Source of the DNA: Candidatus Saccharimonadota bacterium
GTDB taxonomy: Bacteria; Patescibacteriota; Saccharimonadia; Saccharimonadales; Saccharimonadaceae
Length of the DNA stretch: 64,000 bases
Assembly (NCBI GenBank): GCA_027312225.1
Contig: DAICXK010000002.1
Coordinates: 367-64,366 of the forward strand
Direction of reading: 5' to 3'
The notes beneath the pieces were generated by a model. That model ran no database searches and was not told where the DNA came from. It saw only the letters and a program-made list of their open reading frames with translations. Positions 36,012 through 45,847 of the stretch are shown one piece after another. A program made the position numbers and the translations under genes. How positions within the stretch are numbered: position 1 is the first letter of the stretch; every line of letters starts with the position of its first letter.

Positions 36012-36566
36012 ATGTTTGATACGGATGAATATGAACTAAAAATGCAGTCGGCGGTAGAGCACTTCGAGGCAGAGCTAAAGAAAGTACGCACCGGACGTGC
36101 TCATCCTAGCATGCTTGATAGCATCCAGGTAGAGGCATATGGCGCGATGATGCCGCTCAATCAGGTCGCGAATGTCACCGCACCAGAGCCGCAAATGCTG
36201 CTTATTAGTCCATTTGATCCTAGTCAGGTTCAGGCAATTGCTGCCAGTATTCGCGCCGATCAAAGCCTTGGATTCAATCCTTCAGACGACGGCAGGGTTG
36301 TCCGCGTACCGGTACCACCGTTAACCGAAGAGCGTCGCAAGTTGCTGGTCAAACAAACAGGCGAAAAGGTAGAAGAGGCACGCATTGCTCTACGTAATGT
36401 TCGTCAAGATGCTTTTAAGGAGATTAAGCGTATGAAGGACGCGAAAGAGTTCTCTGAGGATGATGCCAAACGTGCAGAGAAATCGATTGACGACCTCATG
36501 ACAACCACGAACGGTGCCATTGATGAGCTCTTTAAGACCAAAGAGCGGGATATATTGACAATCTAA
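36012..36566 (+). CDS. frr: Ribosome recycling factor
   Basis: FEAELKKVRTGRAHPSMLDSIQVEAYGAMMPLNQVANVTAPEPQMLLI. Confidence 0.96.
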   Translation: MFDTDEYELKMQSAVEHFEAELKKVRTGRAHPSMLDSIQVEAYGAMMPLNQVANVTAPEPQMLLISPFDPSQVQAIAASIRADQSLGFNPSDDGRVVRVPVPPLTEERRKLLVKQTGEKVEEARIALRNVRQDAFKEIKRMKDAKEFSEDDAKRAEKSIDDLMTTTNGAIDELFKTKERDILTI

Positions 36567-37261
36567 TGACCGATTTACGAAAAGTCCCGCAGCATATTGG
36601 TTTTATCCTTGACGGTAATCGTCGGTGGGCGCGCCAGCATGGTCTGCCGACATACGAGGGTCATCTTGCAGGGTATAACGCGCTTAAAGAAGTGATTGCT
36701 GCGACGGCAGATGCTGGTGTGCAGTATATTTCGTTCTACACCTTTTCAACGCAAAACTGGAATAGGGCCGAGGAAGAAGTGAGCGGTATCATGTCTCTGG
36801 TGAGACGACTTTTTAAGAGTGATATCAAGCAGCTTGTGAAGGACGGCTATAAGGTTGTGGTGATGGGCTCGCGTGAGCGCCTGCCTGCAGATATCGCAGA
36901 AATGATCGATCGAACCGAAGAAGTGAGCCGTGACGGTACACGAGCAACGCTGGCCATGTGCTTTAACTATGGCGGTCAAGAGGAGATCGTACGTGCAGCG
37001 CAGCGCCTCGTGGCGCACGGTACCAAGGAGGAAGACATTACCCTTGAATCGTTTGCGCACGCACTCGACCACCCCGATATTCCTGCGTGTGATTTGATCG
37101 TTCGCACCAGTGGTGAGCAGCGCCTCAGTGACTTCATGTTGTGGCGTAGTGCGTATAGCGAGTTTTTGTTCCTCGACAAATTCTGGCCAGAGATGACGGG
37201 AGACGATGTGGCTGCTATACTAGAAGAATACGTAAATAGACAGCGACGGTTTGGAGGGTAG
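36566..37261 (+). CDS. uppS: Isoprenyl transferase (undecaprenyl diphosphate synthase)
   Basis: HIGFILDGNRRWARQHGLPTYEGHLAGYNAL; DLIVRTSGEQRLSDFMLWRSAYSEFLF. Confidence 0.96.
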   Translation: MTDLRKVPQHIGFILDGNRRWARQHGLPTYEGHLAGYNALKEVIAATADAGVQYISFYTFSTQNWNRAEEEVSGIMSLVRRLFKSDIKQLVKDGYKVVVMGSRERLPADIAEMIDRTEEVSRDGTRATLAMCFNYGGQEEIVRAAQRLVAHGTKEEDITLESFAHALDHPDIPACDLIVRTSGEQRLSDFMLWRSAYSEFLFLDKFWPEMTGDDVAAILEEYVNRQRRFGG

Positions 37262-37267
37262 TAGGGC

Positions 37268-38404
37268 GTGCTATTAATGGGGATTCTGACAGGGCTTATT
37301 GTACTTGTGGTACTGATTGTGGTACATGAACTAGGGCACGCAATCGTTGCGAAGCGTAATGGCGTGGTTGTTGAAGAGTTCGGTATCGGGTTTCCGCCAA
37401 AAGCCTGGGGTAAAAAACTGGCGGGTGGCGTGCTGTTTACTATCAACTGGTTGCCACTAGGTGGTTTTGTCCGCCTCAAGGGTGAGCACGATGCGGCAAA
37501 GGGCAAGGGCACTTACGGTGCGGCCACCTTCTGGCAGAAGACAAAGATTCTACTGGCTGGCGTCGTTATGAACTTACTTGTTGCCGTTGTATTATTTACA
37601 ATTTTGGCGTGGGTTGGCCTGCCAAAGATTATTCCAAACCAATTTGTTATGGCGGGCGATGAACGAGTCGAGGCGAGTCCGTTGTCTCTCGTTCAAATCG
37701 TCGAGGGAAGTGCTGCTGCAAATGCTGGCTTTGAAAAAGGCGACGTCATTACATCAATAGATGACACGCCAGTGACGGCAAGCACGGATTTTGTTGCAAC
37801 GACGCGCAGTAACGCGGGTGAAACAGTAACCATTGTTTACGAGCGAGATGGGCAAACGCGCACAACCCCCGTAACTCTTGGTAACGATCCGAGCAAAGGT
37901 GTCTTTGGGGCGGTTGTTGGGCAGAGCGAGAAGATTCACGCTACATGGTCAGCTCCCATTGTTGGGGTTGTGACGACGGGCCAGCTGAGCTGGGAAACGC
38001 TTCAGGGAATTGGCGGCCTGATTGGCAAGCTTACATCAGGAATCGTGCAGAAATTTAGCACTAACGAACAAGTGCGCGTCGAAGCGCAGACAAAACTCGA
38101 TGAGGTATCAAACAGCGTTGCTGGTCCCGTCGGTATTCTCGGTGTTATTTTCCCGTCAGCCCAGCAACAGGGCTTTGGCCAGGTTGTCCTGCTCACGGCG
38201 GTGATCTCTCTGACATTAGCGGTCATGAACGCTCTGCCAATCCCAGCGCTTGATGGTGGTCGATGGTGGACAATGGCTATTTTCCGCCTGCTGAAGAAGA
38301 AGCTCACGCGTGAGAGAGAAGAGACAATCCAAGGTGTCGGCATGCTCGTGCTGTTTGGTCTTATTATTCTTATTACCGTATCGGATGTTGTCAAGCTATG
38401 GTAG
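37268..38404 (+). CDS. rseP: RIP (site-2) metalloprotease RseP with PDZ
   Basis: VVHELGHAIVAKRNGVVVEEFGIGFPP; NALPIPALDGGRW. Confidence 0.92.
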   Translation: MLLMGILTGLIVLVVLIVVHELGHAIVAKRNGVVVEEFGIGFPPKAWGKKLAGGVLFTINWLPLGGFVRLKGEHDAAKGKGTYGAATFWQKTKILLAGVVMNLLVAVVLFTILAWVGLPKIIPNQFVMAGDERVEASPLSLVQIVEGSAAANAGFEKGDVITSIDDTPVTASTDFVATTRSNAGETVTIVYERDGQTRTTPVTLGNDPSKGVFGAVVGQSEKIHATWSAPIVGVVTTGQLSWETLQGIGGLIGKLTSGIVQKFSTNEQVRVEAQTKLDEVSNSVAGPVGILGVIFPSAQQQGFGQVVLLTAVISLTLAVMNALPIPALDGGRWWTMAIFRLLKKKLTREREETIQGVGMLVLFGLIILITVSDVVKLW

Positions 38405-39150
38405 ATGAGACTTCCCGCAAAAAGACATCCCGTATCGGTAGGAACTTGCTTATAAGTGTTGCGTTTATTGCTTGGGCGGCGTTTTCATTCCTGGCGGGGC
38501 AATTTCTCGTCGCTGGCCTGTACCAATTGGCAGCGCCCTCGATACCCGATCTCCAGTCGGTGAACGAATCTGTCCTGATGACGGTCCTAACGGCACTTTC
38601 ATGGACGGCGACACTTGTGATTGCACTGTGGGTACCGTATTTCTTTCTCAAGCAGCGTGTCACGCGCGAGGATATCGGGTTGCAACGGTTGCCGACATGG
38701 GCCGAACTCGGTCTCGCGGCTGCTGGGTACATTGCTTCGTCAATTGCTGCTGCGCTCGTTATTTACATCGTCTCCCTGGTCATGCCAGGATTTGACGCCG
38801 ATCAAACGCAGGACGTTGGCTTTTCAAACCTCGTCTTCCGGTATGAGTATATTGTTGCCTTTATAACACTCGTTATTATTGCACCATTTGTTGAAGAAAT
38901 TTTCTTTCGAGGGTATCTGTATAGCAGGTTAAAGAAGTATCTACCGACGTGGGTGGCGATTATTATGGTCAGCGCGCTGTTTGGTATTGCGCACGGTCAG
39001 CTAAATGTTGCTATAATGACGTTTGTAATGGGAATATTCCTCTGTCTGCTCCGTGATTTGACAGGCAGCTTGTGGCCCGCTATTACGATGCACATGATAC
39101 GAAACGGTGTTGCGTTCTTCTTTTTGTTCGTCGCACCAACGGTGTTATAA
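38398..39150 (+). CDS. CPBP family intramembrane metalloprotease
   Basis: PFVEEIFFRGYLYSRLKKYL...SALFGIAHGQLNVAIMTF. Confidence 0.88.
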   Translation: MVDETSRKKTSRIGRNLLISVAFIAWAAFSFLAGQFLVAGLYQLAAPSIPDLQSVNESVLMTVLTALSWTATLVIALWVPYFFLKQRVTREDIGLQRLPTWAELGLAAAGYIASSIAAALVIYIVSLVMPGFDADQTQDVGFSNLVFRYEYIVAFITLVIIAPFVEEIFFRGYLYSRLKKYLPTWVAIIMVSALFGIAHGQLNVAIMTFVMGIFLCLLRDLTGSLWPAITMHMIRNGVAFFFLFVAPTVL

Positions 39151-39174
39151 ATTAAATTGCCGAGGAGGTTTACT

Positions 39175-40410
39175 ATGCGAGTATCAAAGATTTTTACCAA
39201 GACCAGCAAGACCGCACCGGCTGACGAGGTAGCGAAAAATGCTCAGTTGCTCATTCGGGCTGGCTTTGTCTATAAAGAAATGGCCGGCGTCTACGCCTAT
39301 CTGCCGCTAGGTCTCCGGGTCGTTGAGAAGATCAAGCAAATTGTTCGTGAAGAGATGAATGCGATCGACTCGAATGAATTAATTATGACTGGGTTGCAAC
39401 GCAAGGACGTCTGGGAGAAGACGGGGCGCTGGGACGATGAAGTGGTGGATATTTGGTTTAAGACCAAGCTAAAGGACGATACCGAGCTTGGCCTTGGCTG
39501 GAGCCACGAAGAACCGATCGTAGAGATGATGAAGCAGTACGTCCAGAGTTATAAAGATCTTCCGGTCAGCCTGTATCAATTCCAGACCAAGCTTAGGAAC
39601 GAGTTGCGTGCCAAAAGCGGTATTATGCGCGGCCGCGAATTTGTCATGAAGGATATGTACAGTTTTCATGCCACCAAAGAAGATCTCGATGCGTATTACG
39701 AGAAAGCAATCGAGGCGTACAAGCGAGTGTACGACCGCCTCGGTATCGGTGATGATACCTATGTTACGTTTGCCAGCGGCGGTGCCTTTACAAAGTTTAG
39801 CCATGAATTTCAGACAATCTGCGAGGCGGGCGAGGATATTATTTTTCTGCACCGCGACAAGAATATTGCCATCAATGAAGAAGTAATTGACGATGCAGTC
39901 CGAGAGCTGGGCATATCACGGGACGAGCTCGAACAGGTCAAAACAGCCGAGACGGGCAACATCTTCAATTTTGGCACGCAAAAGACCGACGAAATGGGGC
40001 TGTATTATACGGGCGAGGATGGCAAAGAGCATTCCCTGTACATTGGATCGTATGGAATTGGCGTGACACGTGCTATGGGTGTCATCGCTGAGAAGCTCAG
40101 TGATGATAAAGGGCTAGTATGGCCAGAAGCAATCGCGCCATATAAGGTGTATCTTGTACCGATTGGTGAACATGGCGCGGCTGAGGCCGACAAACTGTAC
40201 GACGAATTGACTGCACGTGGCGTTGAAGTGCTCTATGACGACCGTGACACGCGTCCGGGTGCCAAGTTTGCCGATGCAGAATTAATGGGTATTCCATATC
40301 GTCTGACGGTGAGCGACCGCCTGATTGCTGAAGAGAAGTTCGAATTAACAACGCGCGCCAGCGGTGAAACACGTCTATTGACACGTTCTGAGCTGCTTGA
40401 TACACTATAG
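39175..40410 (+). CDS. proS: Proline--tRNA ligase, short form
   Basis: AGVYAYLPLGLRVVEKI, GREFVMKDMYSFHA, YIGSYGIGVTRAMGVIAE; about 411 aa. Confidence 0.94.
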   Translation: MRVSKIFTKTSKTAPADEVAKNAQLLIRAGFVYKEMAGVYAYLPLGLRVVEKIKQIVREEMNAIDSNELIMTGLQRKDVWEKTGRWDDEVVDIWFKTKLKDDTELGLGWSHEEPIVEMMKQYVQSYKDLPVSLYQFQTKLRNELRAKSGIMRGREFVMKDMYSFHATKEDLDAYYEKAIEAYKRVYDRLGIGDDTYVTFASGGAFTKFSHEFQTICEAGEDIIFLHRDKNIAINEEVIDDAVRELGISRDELEQVKTAETGNIFNFGTQKTDEMGLYYTGEDGKEHSLYIGSYGIGVTRAMGVIAEKLSDDKGLVWPEAIAPYKVYLVPIGEHGAAEADKLYDELTARGVEVLYDDRDTRPGAKFADAELMGIPYRLTVSDRLIAEEKFELTTRASGETRLLTRSELLDTL

Positions 40411-40502
40411 TACATTGTACGATCCTTGAGGGAGTTTTACACTACATATAGCGTATCAGGTGCTTAATGTAGCACCATTTATTATGAAAAAGGAGAAATG
40501 TG

Positions 40503-40958
40503 ATGAAAAAACAGTTTCAGATCACAGCAGAAGGAAAGACAGAGCTTGAAGCAGAGCTAGAACAGCTGAAGGCACGTCGTGGCGACATCGCCGACAAGAT
40601 TGCCGAAGCGCGCGATTATGGTGATCTCAGCGAGAACGCCGAATACGATGCAGCTCGCGAAGAGCAGGGACTTGTTGAGAGTCGCATTGCCGAAATCGAA
40701 GACATTTTAATGAACGCCGAGCTTATCAAGGGCGGTAGCAAGACAAAGGTTGGGCTTGGTAGTACTGTCGAGCTAAAGACCGGTAAAAAGACCGTCTCAT
40801 ACACAGTTGTCGGACCTGTCGAGGCCAATCCTCTTGAGAGTAAGATTAGCAACGAATCACCGATCGGTAAGGCGCTATTTGGTAAGAAAGTTGGCGATAC
40901 GGCAACAATTACGACACCAAAAGGCGAGGTTACCTACGAGATTACGGCTATCAAGTAG
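40503..40958 (+). CDS. greA: Transcription elongation factor GreA
   Basis: FQITAEGKTELEAELEQLKARRGDIADKIAEARDYGDLSENAEYDAAREEQ. Confidence 0.96.
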   Translation: MKKQFQITAEGKTELEAELEQLKARRGDIADKIAEARDYGDLSENAEYDAAREEQGLVESRIAEIEDILMNAELIKGGSKTKVGLGSTVELKTGKKTVSYTVVGPVEANPLESKISNESPIGKALFGKKVGDTATITTPKGEVTYEITAIK

Positions 40959-40975
40959 TCGACAGTTACGTATAA

Positions 40976-41018
40976 TTGACTTTTTATCAAGCTTATGCTA
41001 AAATAATCGCATAAGCTT
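40976..41018 (+). promoter_or_regulatory. Promoter TTGACT-N17-TAAAAT with perfect 10-bp dyad AAGCTTATGC-N10-GCATAAGCTT
   Basis: TTGACT 40976-40981, TAAAAT 40999-41004, dyad arms 40989-40998 / 41009-41018. Confidence 0.7.
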
Positions 41019-41027
41019 TTTAAAATT

Positions 41028-42623
41028 ATGAATCACGAACGAACACAGACGCGCACTGAACACTCCCGAAGTCTCGAAGATGCTGAAAAGTATAAGGCGA
41101 TCGAGACACTGACCGAACTGGGCTTGTTTGTGCCACTCCGTTATATCGAGGCGTGGCATGGTCGGGCAGGTGACGGCACTGATTGGGTGATTGATCCGCG
41201 ATTACGCAACGGGTATGGGCAAAATGATAATGACAACGTTAACCAACGGTCGACGATTTACGCGGGCATGAAAGATATTGCCCAGCGCTTTGCTGATATT
41301 CGTACCCGACAAAAAGGCCGCGACCGGTTTCAGTCTGAGATTCATAGGATTATATCGGAGGATACCGATGCAGTCGTGATAGATTCAACGTTCTCTCTGC
41401 ACCAGCTTGATGAAGATGGGCGTCAAAAGTATAACAATGCGCTTCGCACCCTCTCCATTGGACTCTCAGAGGGTGCACCGCCGTCATTCGCGGCGGGTCA
41501 GCGGGGCGTTGTCGAGGCCTATTATACTGATAGGCGCACACATCGTTCTCATAGCACTGATGATATTATCGCGAGGACTGGTCAAGACCCGGCAGAGATC
41601 CAGCGCCTCAACGGCGCAGAGCGCGCTCGGCACACCTTGCTTCATTCACCAACTGATGCTGCGAACCATATGTTGGCAAGTCGTGCAGCTGCAGATATTA
41701 CACCTGGTGTACAGGCAGGATATGTCGAGTATATAGAGTCATGGTTTAAGAATGCCCATGTGGTTGGTCTCAGTCAGAAAGTACATTCGGCGACGCTTGG
41801 CCAATCGATTACAATGGCGACGTTTTTTGACCTTCTCAATGTGCAAACCGAAGGGGCTGTTAACCGACGCCGCGATCGTCGTGCACGAACGCTCGGTAGT
41901 GCCGGGCTATTGATGGGGAACGCGACGAAAGAGTCATATGATACTCGCGCCCATCCTATCATGAAGATGCTAGCGAATACGTATGTTGCGCCGCGGTCAT
42001 TGATCGAAAAGGCTGACGCGGTGCGTGGATTTAAGGGTCGATTTGAGCAGCCATCTGGTGTCTGGGAAGGTTTCACCTTGGGCCAGCATACCGAAACGGT
42101 CCTGCGTAATTTTGACGAGACCTATGCGGACGCTTTGCCGGTCAACTTGTTGTTGCCGATGCGACTGACGATGCTAGTACATGATATTGGCAAACCAATT
42201 GCTGCCGCTGAAGGCAAGAAGTCGCAGCAGGCTGCCTATAATGAGCGCGATGCCAAGCGGTTCATGGCCGAACTTGGCGTCGACACCTCACTGCAGGCGG
42301 TAGTCCTCGGCATTATGGGCAAGGGCTGCGACTTGGCACTAGAGATGGATGCGTATAAACATTCAGAGGCAGGGCCTGCTTTGCAGCAATTTGCTAAAGA
42401 GACACTCATCAAGGCATATGGCAGTGATCGTGTCGATGCGGGGAGCATCCAGGGCTTTGTGGCGATGTGCCGCATGTTCCGCGTGTGCGACGGCGGTGCT
42501 TACACCGACATGGCGGTAACGCGTACGCCAAGTGGAGCCTATTACCGCAATGCACCATCATTCAACAAGGGCTTCTATCCGTCAGCAGGGCTTGGTGGTC
42601 GTCACATTGCTCCGCGGTTATAA
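41028..42623 (+). CDS. HD-domain phosphohydrolase-like protein with large unknown N-terminal region
   Basis: LGQHTETVLRNFDETY...RLTMLVHDIGKPIAAAEGK. Confidence 0.75.
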   Translation: MNHERTQTRTEHSRSLEDAEKYKAIETLTELGLFVPLRYIEAWHGRAGDGTDWVIDPRLRNGYGQNDNDNVNQRSTIYAGMKDIAQRFADIRTRQKGRDRFQSEIHRIISEDTDAVVIDSTFSLHQLDEDGRQKYNNALRTLSIGLSEGAPPSFAAGQRGVVEAYYTDRRTHRSHSTDDIIARTGQDPAEIQRLNGAERARHTLLHSPTDAANHMLASRAAADITPGVQAGYVEYIESWFKNAHVVGLSQKVHSATLGQSITMATFFDLLNVQTEGAVNRRRDRRARTLGSAGLLMGNATKESYDTRAHPIMKMLANTYVAPRSLIEKADAVRGFKGRFEQPSGVWEGFTLGQHTETVLRNFDETYADALPVNLLLPMRLTMLVHDIGKPIAAAEGKKSQQAAYNERDAKRFMAELGVDTSLQAVVLGIMGKGCDLALEMDAYKHSEAGPALQQFAKETLIKAYGSDRVDAGSIQGFVAMCRMFRVCDGGAYTDMAVTRTPSGAYYRNAPSFNKGFYPSAGLGGRHIAPRL

Positions 42624-42665
42624 AAATGTCTGATTGTAGGGCGAACATGCTATACTGTAACAGAT

Positions 42666-44183
42666 ATGGCGACACTACAAGATTATCGAAACGAACGATT
42701 ACGTAAACTGCAAGAGTTGCGAGGTTTAGGATTTGATCCGTACCCTGCAACCAGCAATCGTACGCATATGGCGGCCGATGTCCTCGAAAAATATGCCGAG
42801 CTTGAGGGCTCTACTGTCACCGTGGCGGGCCGCATCACCGGTATTCGTAAGTTTGGTAAGTTGGCATTTATTGTTGTTAAGGACGCGAGCGGCTCGGTGC
42901 AGCTATTTCTTCGCGATGGCGCGGTTGCTGAGACTGACGCGACAAAGGGAATTGTTGGTTTGAAGCAACTTTCACTCCTTGATACGGGTGATTTTATTGA
43001 GGCAACAGGCGAAGTCATCACGACCAAGACCGGCGAGAAGTCGGTCGGTGTCGCCACGCTGCGACTCCTGACGAAGGCGCTTCGCCCAATGCCTACGGAA
43101 CTAACAAATAAGGAAGAGCGCTTCCGCCGCCGCTATGTCGATATGAATGTTAATCAGGATGTGCGCGAGCGGTTCGTTCGTCGCAGTAAATTCTGGCAGG
43201 CAACACGTGACTTTTTGAACCAAAATGGTTTTACCGAGGTAAACATTCCGGTACTTGAGCACACAACAGGCGGTGCTGATGCTAATCCATTCGTGACGCA
43301 CATGGACGCGCTGGACGACGAGCAGTTCTATCTTCGCATTAGTCACGAGCTACCGCTGAAGCGCCTACTCGGAGCAGGTTTTGAGAAGGTCTATGACCTC
43401 GGTCCACGTTTTCGTAATGAGAATTACAGCGATGAACACTTGCCCGAGCACATCGCTATGGAATGGTACTGGGCGTATGCCGACTGGGAAAAGGGAATTA
43501 AATTCCAAGAAGATTTATTCAAATATATCCTACAAGAGACGTTTGGCACGTTGCAGTTCAAACTTGGTCGTTTTGACGTAGACCTCAGTGGTGACTGGGA
43601 GCGTTGGGATTATGCCGAAACCATCCAAAAACGATATGGCATTGATCCGTTTAATTGTTCACTCGATGAGGTGAAGGCGGCACTGCACGAGAACAACCTT
43701 GAGGTAGAGCAGGCTGAAAACAAGTCTCGCGGTATCGACAAGCTTTGGAAAAATATTCGTAAAGACGTGGCGGGTCCAATCTGGCTCATCAATACACCGA
43801 CGTTTATTTCGCCTCTCTCCAAAGTGAATCCCGACCGTCCCGAGACAACACAGCGTGCCCAGGTGGTGATCGCAGGGTCAGAGTTATGTAATCTCTTTAG
43901 CGAGCTTAATGACCCAATCGATCAACTCGATCGCTTTACCGAACAGCAAGCGCTGCGTGAGGCGGGCGATGACGAAGCGATGATGCTTGATATTGACTAT
44001 GTCGAGATGCTGGAGTACGGTATGCCACCGGCGTGTGGCCTGGGTTATAGCGAACGAGTCTTCTGGATTTTTGAAGGAGTGACTGCCCGTGAGGGCGTGC
44101 CGTTCCCTCAGCTTCGTCATGAATATGACCAAACAACCCTTGAGATTTATGGCGACATTCTCAGAGAAAAGACTGAAGGATAA
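42666..44183 (+). CDS. lysS: Lysine--tRNA ligase (class II)
   Basis: RRRYVDMNVNQDVRERFVRRSKFWQATRDFL; RISHELPLKRLLGAGFEKVYDLGPRFRNE; GLGYSERVFWIF. Confidence 0.95.
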   Translation: MATLQDYRNERLRKLQELRGLGFDPYPATSNRTHMAADVLEKYAELEGSTVTVAGRITGIRKFGKLAFIVVKDASGSVQLFLRDGAVAETDATKGIVGLKQLSLLDTGDFIEATGEVITTKTGEKSVGVATLRLLTKALRPMPTELTNKEERFRRRYVDMNVNQDVRERFVRRSKFWQATRDFLNQNGFTEVNIPVLEHTTGGADANPFVTHMDALDDEQFYLRISHELPLKRLLGAGFEKVYDLGPRFRNENYSDEHLPEHIAMEWYWAYADWEKGIKFQEDLFKYILQETFGTLQFKLGRFDVDLSGDWERWDYAETIQKRYGIDPFNCSLDEVKAALHENNLEVEQAENKSRGIDKLWKNIRKDVAGPIWLINTPTFISPLSKVNPDRPETTQRAQVVIAGSELCNLFSELNDPIDQLDRFTEQQALREAGDDEAMMLDIDYVEMLEYGMPPACGLGYSERVFWIFEGVTAREGVPFPQLRHEYDQTTLEIYGDILREKTEG

Positions 44184-44188
44184 GTATT

Positions 44189-44623
44189 GTGCCGAAGTCT
44201 GCAAAGGGGAGGACACCATTGTATGTCGCAGTCGCAGTTATTTTGATTGCGGCAATTGTCGGCGCTTCTCTCGTGGTGGTGCATGCTAATTCGGCAGGTC
44301 TTGCACTGTTCGAACTTATTACTTTTAGCGTTGGTATCGCGGCATTGCTGCTCGCGGTGCTAGGAAGTGTCAGTGCCAGTTATCAAATGCGCATGACCCG
44401 GCGTATTGCCAAAGAGATTCACACGGCAATTGGCGAATTGAAAGATATTGATAGGACAAACGAGGCGATTCGCCGCCGTCTTAACCAAGATTACGAACTA
44501 GCAAAAGATGTTGCCGAAGCCTTGCAAGAAGCCGGGATTATTGAGGATGATGACGAGCGGCACGCAGTTGCCTCGACAATTGAACAGAAGGTTCGTATCC
44601 GCGCCCGTCAAGACAAGTCGTAG
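44189..44623 (+). CDS. Small membrane protein with two N-terminal TM segments, unknown function
   Basis: YVAVAVILIAAIVGASLVVVHA and ALFELITFSVGIAALLLAVLGSVSA. Confidence 0.65.
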   Translation: MPKSAKGRTPLYVAVAVILIAAIVGASLVVVHANSAGLALFELITFSVGIAALLLAVLGSVSASYQMRMTRRIAKEIHTAIGELKDIDRTNEAIRRRLNQDYELAKDVAEALQEAGIIEDDDERHAVASTIEQKVRIRARQDKS

Positions 44624-44632
44624 CCAGGTTCG

Positions 44633-45808
44633 CTATCTCCCGTTCTGGTTTGTCCAATCAGTTGCTAGGTCAAATCCGTGTGGATGGCGGGCGGCAAACC
44701 CGCCAGTATCATACACCTTTCCGGGACCAAGGCTGGTCTCGACAACAGAACAGCGTGGGTAGTTACCATAATTTGCGGCGATGATGACATATCCGTCACG
44801 ATCAACCTTGGCGCCATCAGGACGCACGGTGTAATAGCCGCCCTGGCCGCAGGCAGACATAACGACGTTCATCGGCAGATCATAATACGTCTCGCGGTGC
44901 GAAACACCGCGGCTGTCGGTAAAATACTGCGCGCCCTTGGCCGCGGTCAGTCCGCGGCCATCGTTGCGCAGGCCAATCACTTCAGTTTGCTCTTTCGGTT
45001 CACGGGTGGTGACGGCTGACAGGCGCACGCGTGATAGCTCCTCGCCATCGCGGATTTCTACCTGGTAGGTAATGGTGCGAAGGCCAACGGTGCCTGCAGA
45101 CTGCACTGCTCGGTATCCTAATGGCTGGTTGAGGTCGTAAATCAGTCGCAGGGGAGGCGCAATGTCCTCCTCGACACTGAGCGTCTGTACACCCTCACGC
45201 CATATGCGAATCGACATACCTTCGTGAATGGGTGTCGTGGTGGGGTGGGACAGCCGGTCTGGTGCGGCGAGGGTGATGTTCTTTTCTTCTAATAACTCTT
45301 GGATGGTTGCCGCTTGGGTACGAAGCGGTGTCGTCCTGCCATAAAGATCAAGAGTAATCTCGCGGGCTCGCGAGATCGTCAGAATTTGCCCGGCACCGTC
45401 ACTCGTAAAATTTGTTGCCAATGAAAAGTCGGCGCGATCTTCGTCCTTCAACGGAATACCTGCGTCACTCGCAATCTGCTCGGCGGTTTGATGTGCGGAG
45501 AGAATCTTGAGGCGGACAGGGCCGTCAACGACAATGATAGGGCGGGCACGGTAGATGTTGACCTGATAGGTCGCGGCAACTAACTCTTCTTCGCGTGATG
45601 GTTCAACGCTATCACGGTCATCTAATGTGATACCCGCCTCGCGTAGGGCTGCACCGATGGTCGTTTCTTTTGTCAAAAAGCTATAGTCAGCACCCTGATC
45701 ATAGACCGAAATAAGGCGGCTCTCGGTGTCAGTTGCTCCTAATATAGCCCCAAAACCGATACTGGCCGCCATTGCCCAGAAAATCACCGCCACACCACGT
45801 CGTATCAT
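44633..45808 (-). CDS. Secreted DUF348/G5/3D-like cell-wall protein
   Basis: TTIGAALREAGITLDDRDSVEPS (DUF348-like repeats), TYQVEIRDGEELSRVRLSAVTTREPKEQTEVIG (G5-like), GYVIIAANYGNYPRCSVVETSLGPGKVYDTGGFAARHPHGFDLATDW (3D-like). Confidence 0.75.
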   Translation of the reverse strand: MIRRGVAVIFWAMAASIGFGAILGATDTESRLISVYDQGADYSFLTKETTIGAALREAGITLDDRDSVEPSREEELVAATYQVNIYRARPIIVVDGPVRLKILSAHQTAEQIASDAGIPLKDEDRADFSLATNFTSDGAGQILTISRAREITLDLYGRTTPLRTQAATIQELLEEKNITLAAPDRLSHPTTTPIHEGMSIRIWREGVQTLSVEEDIAPPLRLIYDLNQPLGYRAVQSAGTVGLRTITYQVEIRDGEELSRVRLSAVTTREPKEQTEVIGLRNDGRGLTAAKGAQYFTDSRGVSHRETYYDLPMNVVMSACGQGGYYTVRPDGAKVDRDGYVIIAANYGNYPRCSVVETSLGPGKVYDTGGFAARHPHGFDLATDWTNQNGR

Positions 45809-45847
45809 TACTATCTATAATATAACAATTTCTGCTACCATGGTGGT

